This document shows, one piece after another, positions 43,300 through 51,585 of a DNA stretch of 64,000 bases (position 1 is the first letter of the stretch; every line of letters starts with the position of its first letter). Source of the DNA: JAUUSJ01 sp964439395. GTDB taxonomy: Bacteria; Bacillota; Clostridia; Lachnospirales; Lachnospiraceae. Location of the stretch: positions 1-64,000 of the forward strand of contig CAYTNV010000011.1 in assembly GCA_964439395.1 (NCBI GenBank), read 5' to 3'. The translations under genes were made by a program, and so were the position numbers. A model generated the notes under the pieces. It saw only the letters and a program-made list of their open reading frames with translations. It was not told the origin of the DNA and did not search any database.

Positions 43300-46200
43300 T
43301 TATTTACTCTTAGTCACGATATGCTTTGTTCCTGCTACCGCTCTCATCACAGCTCTATCGTACTCATTTTCATCCTTAAAGAAGGGTTTTATTCCCACAT
43401 TTTTCTCTTTTATTAATTCATCAGCAACAATACGTACGATATAGCTTCCATTTACTTCCTGTGACTTTATCTCTTTTAATAACTTAGACTGTTTTTTATA
43501 CAGTGGTATAATATTTTTTGCCTGATAAATTTCAATATCTGGCAATATAAACACTGGTTTATCACTGTAAAACTCTATCTCTATTATTTTAGGTTGCTTT
43601 ATAATAAATCCTGATTCCTGTATTTTAATTCCATAATAAATATTAGGTTTCTCCTCATTATCAAATATCAATCTTGTCTCCTGCGTACATAAAATATCAT
43701 CTTCCAATTCCATCTCAGCAAATAATGAAATAAAATATTTCTTTTTTTCAATATTTTTTATAATTAAGGCTGAATTCTTATCAAAAGAATGTTTTCTTGT
43801 ATATGCTTTTTGGGATGCTTTATCTTGCATGCCCTGTGGATATTCATCATTTCGATACCTGATTACAATTGCCCTCGCATTTTGTGGCCATTTTAAATGA
43901 ATATGTAAATCCTTTCCCACAATCTTAGTATCTTCTACTTCCATTTCTCGCTCTCTGGAAGCATATGCTTTTTCCCCTATTACTGCAGAATCCTTTTTCT
44001 CCACTACAGCCACAATATAATACATACTATTTTCTTCTAAGTTAAACCTACACCCAAATTTTTGTTTTGATATTTCTTGTATTCTGTTTAATTTTTTTCT
44101 TAACTCACCTATATTAACAATTTCGCCATACTCATACGGAATACTATATTTTGAAAAATAAAGTACAACCTTTCCATTTTCTTCTTCTTTTTTCCATTTC
44201 GCCTCAAAAGTACTTCCCTGCAAATACTTTATTTCTAAATCATTCACAGGGGATGGAATCGCAACTGGAGTTGCAGATACTTCTACTCCATCTGTCAATA
44301 CTCTTTTTTCTCCAATACAATATTCTAAACATAGAAGATAGCTATATGTTATCTCATTTTCTACTGCTTCATCTATCATCTCTGATACTCTACAGCTTAT
44401 CTCACTGCCGTCTTCCCTCTTAGATATAGTACTTCCTCTCTTTTTCCACACTCGAACTCTTGCTCCCATTGGAAGAGCGTTCCACGTAATTCGAATATTT
44501 CCTTCTCCGACTTCTATATTTTTTATTTTTAATTCGCCATAATTAATAGCAGGCGCCTCGTTAGCTACTCCTCTTGACTCTATGCCGCTTCGAATTGCAA
44601 ATATTGTATAGTAATATTTCTTTCCAGCATCAACATTCGTATCTACAAACTGAGTATCACTGATATGTGCCAATTCTTTTCCATCTGTGCTGTTCCTACT
44701 TTTTCGATCAAGTTTTTTTAATATTTTATATGTAATATCTCCTTTTGAAGTAGAAGGAATCCATTTCACTATATTCGTTTTATTTTTACCATTTGACTCT
44801 ACCTTGACATTTTGCACAGGATTTGGCGGATATAAAATAATTTTTTCTCTCACACCAGGATAGTCCTCACAAATACGATATATTTCCTCACAATACTGAA
44901 TAATAGAATCTGTCTCTCTTCGTTTTTCAGCCTCCTCAATTTTCTGATATCTTTTTTTTGCTTCTTCCACAGCTGCTTTTGCTTTATCTTCCTCTAAAAT
45001 TTGAAAGCTAGGATATTGTTTCTTAATCTCCTCCAGTCTTTTCAAGCCTGTATAATATTTCTTTTTCTCAAAATTTTCCTTTATCTTTCTTATTTCAGGT
45101 CCCAGAACTTTTTCCATCTGTTCTAGCTCTCTTTTTACAGTTTCCACTTTATCTAAATCTTGCCAAATAATACTAACTCTCTGTAAAATTAACTTTGCCT
45201 GATCTAAATCTGCTTTTTTAATACAAGAAGAAGCTACTTGACACTGCGCTAATAGTTCTTGCAATTGTTTAAATGAAGTATTACATTTTACACAAAATTT
45301 TGCTGATACATCATTCTCTGTACCACATTTACTACATTTTACGAATAATGAATTACCACATTTTGGACAATTTCTTATTTCTTTTTTATTTTCAAAAACA
45401 TTATTGCAACTAGGACAAATTTTCAAATTAAGCTGCCTCGAATTCGTCACAACAATTAAAATTCCTTCTTTTTTTCCGATCGCCTTTAATCGATTCTCTG
45501 CCTTCTCTTTATTCTCTCTCCTAGCTGACATAATTGCTTTTAAGTAATTTTCTGCCGTCTGCCCTGTTATTGTATCTCCATTTGCCTTTGCAACAGACTT
45601 TATTGATTTGATAATCCTATCTGTCTTTTCCCAAATCACAAACTCATCGTATCCTTTTCGAGTTTGTTCATTTTTAAATGCTGTTAATGCTAGTTGACAT
45701 AAGTCTTGCATATAAGTTAATCTTGTAGTTCTTGGCATTATCTTAAAACTATTTCTTATTTTTTCTACTCTTTTTAGAAGTTCTTCTCTTTCTAAATTTC
45801 TAGCTGTATCAATATCATCATCTTCTTTTAAAAAATCATATAAATCTTCTAAATTCATCTCTTCTAATTCTTTTATCGAGTTTTTATATGTATCAACGCA
45901 ACTAGGTTTTGGGTTTGGATCTGATAACATATTCTTAGACTCTTCCTCACCTTTTTTTACGATAGTAAGTCCATAATTTTGGGGTAATAAAATTTCTAAA
46001 TAAACTTTTGAAATTCCCGTGTCATCTTGAATTCTCACTACCTCTGTCTCTCCAATATTAGAAGTTCCAATATACATCTTCATTCTTTTACCTAAAGTTT
46101 CTCTCACATATTCATCAGCTAATTTTGCTTCTGTTTTTCTTGTATTTGGATCATTCATAATTCTCTTTATATAAGGCAAATTTTTATTATAATCTTCATA

Positions 46201-46350
46201 CCGCAATCCATTTTTTCTATGTGTTGGTTTTGACCAAAGCTTCTTTTTTGTACTTATCGCTTTTGCTATTTCTTCTTCAGTCAACTTTGGATTATCATAT
46301 GGTAGTTCTAAAATTAAAAAACAATTATCTCTACTTTTTCCTGATTCCAT
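43300..46350 (-). CDS. Very large protein with J-like N-terminus, zinc ribbons and FN3-like domains
   Basis: This 1016-residue protein opens with residues 10-75 (NCFLILELPYDNPKLTEEEIAKAIS...LPYIKRIMNDPNTRK), a helical hairpin resembling a J domain but without an HPD triplet. Next is a helical region, two zinc ribbons (CPSCNNVFENKK...CPKCG and CSKCGTENDVSAKFCVKC, about residues 310-355) and a TPR-like coiled stretch (360-505). Several fibronectin-III-like domains follow (from PPNPVQNVKVES near 510 to the end, with YYYTIFAIRSGIESRG). It follows the Hsp70-vWA gene, so it may be the substrate-recruiting cochaperone and scaffold. The start has GGAGGAACGG. Confidence 0.7.
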   Translation of the reverse strand: MESGKSRDNCFLILELPYDNPKLTEEEIAKAISTKKKLWSKPTHRKNGLRYEDYNKNLPYIKRIMNDPNTRKTEAKLADEYVRETLGKRMKMYIGTSNIGETEVVRIQDDTGISKVYLEILLPQNYGLTIVKKGEEESKNMLSDPNPKPSCVDTYKNSIKELEEMNLEDLYDFLKEDDDIDTARNLEREELLKRVEKIRNSFKIMPRTTRLTYMQDLCQLALTAFKNEQTRKGYDEFVIWEKTDRIIKSIKSVAKANGDTITGQTAENYLKAIMSARRENKEKAENRLKAIGKKEGILIVVTNSRQLNLKICPSCNNVFENKKEIRNCPKCGNSLFVKCSKCGTENDVSAKFCVKCNTSFKQLQELLAQCQVASSCIKKADLDQAKLILQRVSIIWQDLDKVETVKRELEQMEKVLGPEIRKIKENFEKKKYYTGLKRLEEIKKQYPSFQILEEDKAKAAVEEAKKRYQKIEEAEKRRETDSIIQYCEEIYRICEDYPGVREKIILYPPNPVQNVKVESNGKNKTNIVKWIPSTSKGDITYKILKKLDRKSRNSTDGKELAHISDTQFVDTNVDAGKKYYYTIFAIRSGIESRGVANEAPAINYGELKIKNIEVGEGNIRITWNALPMGARVRVWKKRGSTISKREDGSEISCRVSEMIDEAVENEITYSYLLCLEYCIGEKRVLTDGVEVSATPVAIPSPVNDLEIKYLQGSTFEAKWKKEEENGKVVLYFSKYSIPYEYGEIVNIGELRKKLNRIQEISKQKFGCRFNLEENSMYYIVAVVEKKDSAVIGEKAYASREREMEVEDTKIVGKDLHIHLKWPQNARAIVIRYRNDEYPQGMQDKASQKAYTRKHSFDKNSALIIKNIEKKKYFISLFAEMELEDDILCTQETRLIFDNEEKPNIYYGIKIQESGFIIKQPKIIEIEFYSDKPVFILPDIEIYQAKNIIPLYKKQSKLLKEIKSQEVNGSYIVRIVADELIKEKNVGIKPFFKDENEYDRAVMRAVAGTKHIVTKSK

Positions 46351-46365
46351 GACTATCCGTTCCTC

Positions 46366-48450
46366 CTACATTTTTCTTGCTATTCCTGTAAACGTCTCTA
46401 CTAAATTTGATAAATCTGTGAGCTGAGCAAATTCATCCTTTGACGCAATACTATGTAAAAATTTTCGATCCGCCTGTGCAAATCCCACTGCAATAATATC
46501 AATATTTTCTCTCCATAATTGTTTTGCCTCATGAATAGCTTGATTTTGATGGGACCACGCTCCATCTGTTAATACAAATATATATTTGATTCTATCTTTA
46601 TCTTCCAACATAGATTTTGATATTGAAAATGGAATTACAGAAGTTCCGTATCCCAATTCATCTGATATATTCATCTTGTCAATTGTCCTATATAATTTCT
46701 TTTTATCTGAAGATAATTTTCCCAATATAGCCACTCTGCTTGCAAACCCCACAATTCCAATTCTCGTGTAATTTAAGTCAAATTGATCTACAAAGCTTTT
46801 AGCTGCATCTTTTACCTGATCAAGTGCAGAACTCATACTTCCCGATAAATCAATTGCTAATACAATGTCTATTTCTGAATTAATTTTTGTTCTCCCGCCA
46901 TCTCTATCCTTTGGTGACAATATAACCCAGCTCATATCATCCTCTATTGCCTCTACAGAAAGTTTTAAATTTTTTCCTGTATTTTTTTGAATTGCCTCCA
47001 CTGATACGACACTATCTCTGTTATATTCATATGTAACTATTATATCCTCTTCTCGATTTCCAGTGTTTTTTATCCCTGAAAATACATATTTTCCAAGGCA
47101 AACTCCATTTAACGGATAAGTAAGCTCTTTACTTTCTCCCTGAATCATATAAACATCGAGATGATTTTCCCTTTCATCTCTTCCTACTCTTAGATGATAT
47201 GTCTCTGAATACTTCGCTGGCACAGAAGAATTTTTTGCTATCATAATATTATTTATATATTTTTCTCGGTTTTTAGTTTCTGTAATCATGCCAAGGCTAT
47301 GTGATGTCGCTTCTTGTATACTTTTTGCTCCTGCAATCTGATAAATTCTTTCCTGCTTTCCTCCCCCAATATAAACTCTTTTTTTTATTGGATTTCCATT
47401 TTCATCAATATTTGCACGAATTGCAGCTCCGATAGCAACGGATAAATCTGGGTTAACTCCGTCATACGGCTTTTTTCCACTTATTTTCTCTACAAAGTTT
47501 CTTATCATTTTCATTCTCGTAGAACCGCCAACTAAGATTACTCCATCGATATCACTCCAATCCATAAACAACTCTTCAAATAGTTTCTTTATAACATTTT
47601 CTGTGCGTTCTACAAGATAGGCTGATATTTCCTCAAATTTCTCCTCCGTTAAAGTGTACACAGCTTTTCTTCCTCTATAGTCAATTTTTATTGTTTCACT
47701 CTTTTTGGATGCCAATGATTTTTTCGTTTTTTCCGCTAACACTCGAAGTGTATTATTAAATTCGTAGTCTTCATCTACCATAATATCAAACTCATCGTAA
47801 AATAAATTCGATATATATTCTACAATAGCATGATCCCAATCTCTTCCTCCTAGCTCATGGTCACCGTCTGATCCAAGCACTTTAATGTCTTTTTTCGTTA
47901 CTTTCGCAATCGTAATATCAAAAGTTCCTCCTCCTAAGTCATATATCATAATTGTTTTGTTTTCTTCTTTTTCATGTATTCCATATGCAAAAACTGCCGC
48001 TGTCGGCTCATTTATAACTCCTAAAACTTTAACACCTGCTTTCTCACCAGCTCGTATCGTGGCCTTTCTTTTTGGATCTTCAAAATATGCCGGAACTGTA
48101 ATAATAGCCTCTGTAATTTTTTCTCCACATTCTTCCTCTGCCTCTTTAATCAATCCCTTTAATAATTCAGCAGCTAAATCCTCCGCTAAATAAGATTTTC
48201 CATAATGTTCTGCCTCGAAATTGGGGTCTCCCATCTTATACTTAAAGTACGCCTCAGTCTCTGGATTTCCCTCCTCATAATAATCCTTTGCCTCTTGACC
48301 ATGTATAATACTGCCATCCTGTTCAAAATACAAAACAGATGGCGTCGTGGAAAGCCCATATGAATTTTTAATAACAGATGCCTTTCCTGTTTTTTCATCA
48401 ACTTTGGCTATTGCACAGTACGTCGTCCCTAAATCAATTCCAACTCTCAT
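46366..48450 (-). CDS. Hsp70 chaperone fused to a C-terminal vWA domain
   Basis: This 694-residue protein starts MRVGIDLGTTYCAIAKV (phosphate 1) and keeps the Hsp70 ATPase motifs VIVYDLGGGTFD-like (MIYDLGGGTFDIT) and VILVGGSTRMKMI. After the ATPase (to about 375) comes a beta-rich region. In place of the peptide-binding lid there is a von Willebrand A domain (about 525-690). Its MIDAS reads DLSGSMSS with a later ThrAsp pair (FVLTDGAW). The metal-ion site suggests it binds an adhesion-type or ring partner. I chose ATG 48450, behind GAGAGGAAA; an ATG 25 codons upstream lacks a ribosome site. The fusion is unusual. Confidence 0.9.
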   Translation of the reverse strand: MRVGIDLGTTYCAIAKVDEKTGKASVIKNSYGLSTTPSVLYFEQDGSIIHGQEAKDYYEEGNPETEAYFKYKMGDPNFEAEHYGKSYLAEDLAAELLKGLIKEAEEECGEKITEAIITVPAYFEDPKRKATIRAGEKAGVKVLGVINEPTAAVFAYGIHEKEENKTIMIYDLGGGTFDITIAKVTKKDIKVLGSDGDHELGGRDWDHAIVEYISNLFYDEFDIMVDEDYEFNNTLRVLAEKTKKSLASKKSETIKIDYRGRKAVYTLTEEKFEEISAYLVERTENVIKKLFEELFMDWSDIDGVILVGGSTRMKMIRNFVEKISGKKPYDGVNPDLSVAIGAAIRANIDENGNPIKKRVYIGGGKQERIYQIAGAKSIQEATSHSLGMITETKNREKYINNIMIAKNSSVPAKYSETYHLRVGRDERENHLDVYMIQGESKELTYPLNGVCLGKYVFSGIKNTGNREEDIIVTYEYNRDSVVSVEAIQKNTGKNLKLSVEAIEDDMSWVILSPKDRDGGRTKINSEIDIVLAIDLSGSMSSALDQVKDAAKSFVDQFDLNYTRIGIVGFASRVAILGKLSSDKKKLYRTIDKMNISDELGYGTSVIPFSISKSMLEDKDRIKYIFVLTDGAWSHQNQAIHEAKQLWRENIDIIAVGFAQADRKFLHSIASKDEFAQLTDLSNLVETFTGIARKM

Positions 48451-48594
48451 ATTTTTCCTCTCTTCCGTATAATAATATGATATGAGCGCCAAAACACCCT
48501 TTGACACTTTCATCATAATATTCAATTAATATATATTTTCATTTTTAAATCTTGTATCAATATACATTTTTACATATATATGTTGGTACAAAAC

Positions 48595-48630
48595 CCCTTC
48601 AAAAAGAAAACTTATTTTCTCTTTGAAGGG
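48595..48630 (-). terminator. Hairpin between the two Hsp70 genes (weak terminator or attenuator)
   Basis: A 16-bp stem with one mismatch (CCCTTCAAAGAGAAAA) and a TAAG-type loop is followed on the minus strand by GTTTTG. It lies immediately after the lidless Hsp70 gene, and would lower read-through into the Hsp70-vWA and downstream genes. Confidence 0.55.
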
Positions 48631-48639
48631 AAATATCTA

Positions 48640-50328
48640 TTAATCTTCTCTGCGAACTATCATATTTGCTACCATAGCTTTTTGCTCTTGAATTTGCTCT
48701 TCTGTCATAACACTATCTGATTTTAATTCCATTGATTTGTTCTTTCCAGTCGTACAATCTGTACCTGTCACATGTAAAATTCCTTCTACGTCAAATTTAA
48801 AATTGATATCAATCGGTGAGCCTTTTGGCATCGGTCTATCTAACTCTAATAAAACTTCTCCCAGATAAAAATCATCATTAACCGCATACTCTTTCTCCGT
48901 AATATCAGATTCATACACTTTAAGAAGTACATTTTTTTGTAAGTCCATAAAAGTAGCACAGCCTAGAGTTTCATCTCTTGGTAATATGTCGTTTGCAAAA
49001 ATCAGATTTTCTATATAGGACTCTCCTTCTGCCGTTCCGTTATCGCGAACTAATTCAATTCCAAAACTTTTTGATGTAATATTTTTAATAATAGTTTTAG
49101 TATCCATAATTCTTTCAGATTCTTCTGAAAAATTTCCACCTATATATCTCTCGGAAGAATTTTCTGTTTTATGAGAAGTATTATCATCCAAATTATTTTT
49201 ATCAGAAGTATCATCACTTAATTCGGCACCAGTATTATCAATAAAATCCATATTTTCCTTTGCAAAAATAGCCGCTCCTTTTGCTACTGCTTCATCTGGA
49301 TCATATATTCTCTTAGGAATATCTGGATACTGTTCATTCAAGATTCTCTCTACCTGTGGCATTTTAGCTGAGCCACCAACCATCAAAATCTCGTCAATTT
49401 GAGTAACACCCTTTTTTCTAGCTGCATCTAAAGCTCTATTTACTTCATCAATCGTTCTCATCAATAATATATTTGTCAATTCCTCAAACTTCTGACGGGT
49501 AAATTCAATTCTCGCTCTCATTCCATCTGCCACAACTACTGCTCTTACCAGCTTTTTACTCGTCAATTCTTGTTTTTTCTTTTCTGCGAGTATTCGCATA
49601 TCTTGCTCAAACTGCAATTGTGTCTCCTCGTCAAATTCGTCCTCAAAATCATTTTGATTTCTGAACTCTCTCTCAAAATAATCCATAATCTCTTGATCCC
49701 AGTTTTGACCTCCTAATTGATGATCCCCTCCTGTGGCAATTGGCTCTATTACTTTTCTTCCGTTTTCTTCTTTAATCTGTATAATTGTAATATCAAAAGT
49801 TCCCCCGCCTAAATCATATACCATAATCGTCTTATCTTTTTCACCATCCATGACACCATAACAGATGGCTGCTGCCGTAGGTTCATTGATAATCGCCAAT
49901 ACATTTAATTCTGCTATCTCCCCCGCTGCTTTTGTAGCAATCCTTTCTGGAGTTCCAAAATATGCTGGACAGGTAATAACTACATCTTTAATTTTCTCAT
50001 TTAACACTCGTTCTGCATCCTGCACTAATTTCTTTAAAATAAAGCTAGAAACCTGTGCCGGAGAATATTCTTTTCCTGCATGCTCTATTGCAAAATCTGA
50101 ATTTCCCATTAATCTTTTTACGAATGAAATTGTATTTTTAGGCTCTAATACTGAGTTTTCCTTCGCAAACTCTCCTACCACTACATTATCTTCTGTCTCA
50201 AAAAATACTACCGATGGAGTTACATTTTTCCCTTCGCTATTCATAATAACTTCTGCATCTCCCACTTCATTTACATATGCCATACACGAGTATGTCGTTC
50301 CCAAATCAATTCCTATCGCTCTCGCCAT
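48640..50328 (-). CDS. Hsp70 (DnaK-like) chaperone lacking the C-terminal lid
   Basis: This 562-residue Hsp70 has a standard ATPase domain (GIDLGTTYSCMAYV, IINEPTAAAICYG, MVYDLGGGTFDIT, ILMVGGSAKMPQV) and a substrate-binding beta domain (about 415-535). That domain shows SFGIELV, PMPKGSPIDINFKFD and GILHVTGTDCTTGK. The protein stops soon after, so the helical lid of DnaK is missing, and a 35-residue acidic/Asn-rich linker precedes the beta domain. It is not the housekeeping dnaK: it lies with a GrpE-like gene and other system genes and without dnaJ or HrcA sites. Confidence 0.92.
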   Translation of the reverse strand: MARAIGIDLGTTYSCMAYVNEVGDAEVIMNSEGKNVTPSVVFFETEDNVVVGEFAKENSVLEPKNTISFVKRLMGNSDFAIEHAGKEYSPAQVSSFILKKLVQDAERVLNEKIKDVVITCPAYFGTPERIATKAAGEIAELNVLAIINEPTAAAICYGVMDGEKDKTIMVYDLGGGTFDITIIQIKEENGRKVIEPIATGGDHQLGGQNWDQEIMDYFEREFRNQNDFEDEFDEETQLQFEQDMRILAEKKKQELTSKKLVRAVVVADGMRARIEFTRQKFEELTNILLMRTIDEVNRALDAARKKGVTQIDEILMVGGSAKMPQVERILNEQYPDIPKRIYDPDEAVAKGAAIFAKENMDFIDNTGAELSDDTSDKNNLDDNTSHKTENSSERYIGGNFSEESERIMDTKTIIKNITSKSFGIELVRDNGTAEGESYIENLIFANDILPRDETLGCATFMDLQKNVLLKVYESDITEKEYAVNDDFYLGEVLLELDRPMPKGSPIDINFKFDVEGILHVTGTDCTTGKNKSMELKSDSVMTEEQIQEQKAMVANMIVRRED

Positions 50329-50352
50329 TATTCTCGTCCTCTCTTTCTTAAA

Positions 50353-51264
50353 TTAATTTTCTTTATTTTCCGTTAGTGGTTCATAAGCATATACAACCAC
50401 GGCTTCTTTCACCATAATACGACTTCCATATATATATCCATCTGATACACTTTTCGCAATTTTTTTATGTAAATTCTCATCATCTGTTACCTGCTTTTTC
50501 AAAACTTTTTGCCGCCTTGGATCAAATTCTTCTCCAAAATTACTGCTAAAAATTTCAATATTATAATTTTCCAAGACATCCTCAATATCATAGGCAAAAC
50601 TCAAAAAATCCTTTACAGATATAACAGCATTTTTATCCTTTTTCTCCAAGGAAAGTCCCATTTTTAAAATATTGTTCCTCATCTGTATAAACTCCATAAG
50701 AAGAGGTTTCATCATCGTGCTATATAAGTCTTTTTTATATTCTTGTACCTCTGCATATAATTTTTTAACAAGAATGTCCTGAGTCTCGGATTTTTGGATT
50801 TTGCTGTCAAATTTCTTGTGTAATTGTTCTATCTGCTGTAAAACAATATATAATGTCTCTTCCGTATTCTCCTGTTTTTGTTCTATGTTTTCTGAACAAC
50901 CTATCACCTTTTCTTCTATTTCTTCCTCCGACACTTCCTCTGAAATATTATCTTTTTCCTTTTTCTGAACAAAATCTTGTGAACCTTCTATTTCAATTTT
51001 TTCTTTCTCAAAACAAGATACACTTTCGTCTAGCTTATTTTGAACTTCTTCTCTAAGCGAATTATCATTTTCTAAGCTTTTCTTTGCGTTTTCTTGCTCT
51101 TGTTCTTCCTTCTCCAAAGTAAATTCCGCATCCAGAGGACCTTCTTCTTCTCCTATTTTTTCTTCTAAAACAGCTTCTTCCTCTACCAATACAAAAGTCG
51201 ATTTCTCATCAGCGAGGTACTCTCCCGTTTTAGAATCATATCTTCCTTTTCTTTCCTTATCCAT
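50353..51264 (-). CDS. GrpE-like nucleotide exchange factor with long acidic N-terminus
   Basis: This 303-residue protein has a highly acidic first half (many Glu, residues 1-150). A GrpE-like region follows: the long coiled coil ILVKKLYAEVQEYKKDLYSTMMKPLLMEFIQMRNNI and the beta-cap end DPRRQKVLKKQVTDDENLHKKIAKSVSDGYIYGSRIMVKEAVVVYAY. Its place 25 bases before the lidless Hsp70 supports a cochaperone role. I chose ATG 51264, behind GAGGAAAAAAG, ten codons inside an upstream ATG. The acidic segment is unlike normal GrpE. Confidence 0.75.
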   Translation of the reverse strand: MDKERKGRYDSKTGEYLADEKSTFVLVEEEAVLEEKIGEEEGPLDAEFTLEKEEQEQENAKKSLENDNSLREEVQNKLDESVSCFEKEKIEIEGSQDFVQKKEKDNISEEVSEEEIEEKVIGCSENIEQKQENTEETLYIVLQQIEQLHKKFDSKIQKSETQDILVKKLYAEVQEYKKDLYSTMMKPLLMEFIQMRNNILKMGLSLEKKDKNAVISVKDFLSFAYDIEDVLENYNIEIFSSNFGEEFDPRRQKVLKKQVTDDENLHKKIAKSVSDGYIYGSRIMVKEAVVVYAYEPLTENKEN

Positions 51265-51303
51265 TCTTTTTTCCTCAACCATTAATAGATTCATTTTCTC
51301 TTT

Positions 51304-51411
51304 TCATCCACATAAAATATCCATCGCTAAAGATGGACTCATCGTAGATGAAAAAATCATCATTGCTGCTATCATAGCTATAGCCGTTCTTTTTTTTAAT
51401 CTTTTTTTCAT
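51304..51411 (-). CDS. Small 35-residue signal-peptide-like peptide
   Basis: ATG 51411 is preceded by AAGGAGGAG at ideal distance. The 35-residue product has a basic start (MKKRLKKRT), a hydrophobic Ala/Ile/Met core and an SPSLA-M type cleavage site, followed by only MDILCG. It lies between the Ig-like protein gene and the GrpE-like gene in the same direction. It could be a short secreted or membrane peptide with a terminal Cys-Gly, or the start of a gene lost downstream. No homologue is recalled. Confidence 0.55.
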   Translation of the reverse strand: MKKRLKKRTAIAMIAAMMIFSSTMSPSLAMDILCG

Positions 51412-51493
51412 AATATTATTCTCCTCCTTGTTTTCATTTCTTTCATACAGATAATCTTACTAGTTTTAATACAAAATCTTCTGATTCCCATTT

Positions 51494-51547
51494 TCAAAAA
51501 TCTCCTTCTTTTCATATATTTTATTTCTTATGGAAGATGATTTTTGA
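51494..51547 (-). terminator. Hairpin after the Ig-like membrane protein gene
   Basis: A 15-bp stem with two mismatches (TCAAAAATC...GATTTTTGA) has a loop of 24 bases. It sits in the 174 bases before the small peptide gene and may act as a partial terminator or attenuator. Confidence 0.45.
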
Positions 51548-51585
51548 TTTCAGTTTATTATTCCAACAATCCCCCTCTCTTCTAT

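Noticed and set aside
48640..50328. Housekeeping dnaK operon
   Set aside because: Lid missing, no hrcA/CIRCE or dnaJ with HPD motif, and surrounded by toxin and GTPase genes.
49865..50356. 163-codon plus-strand frame opposite the lidless Hsp70
   Set aside because: Antisense to a clear Hsp70 with conserved motifs.
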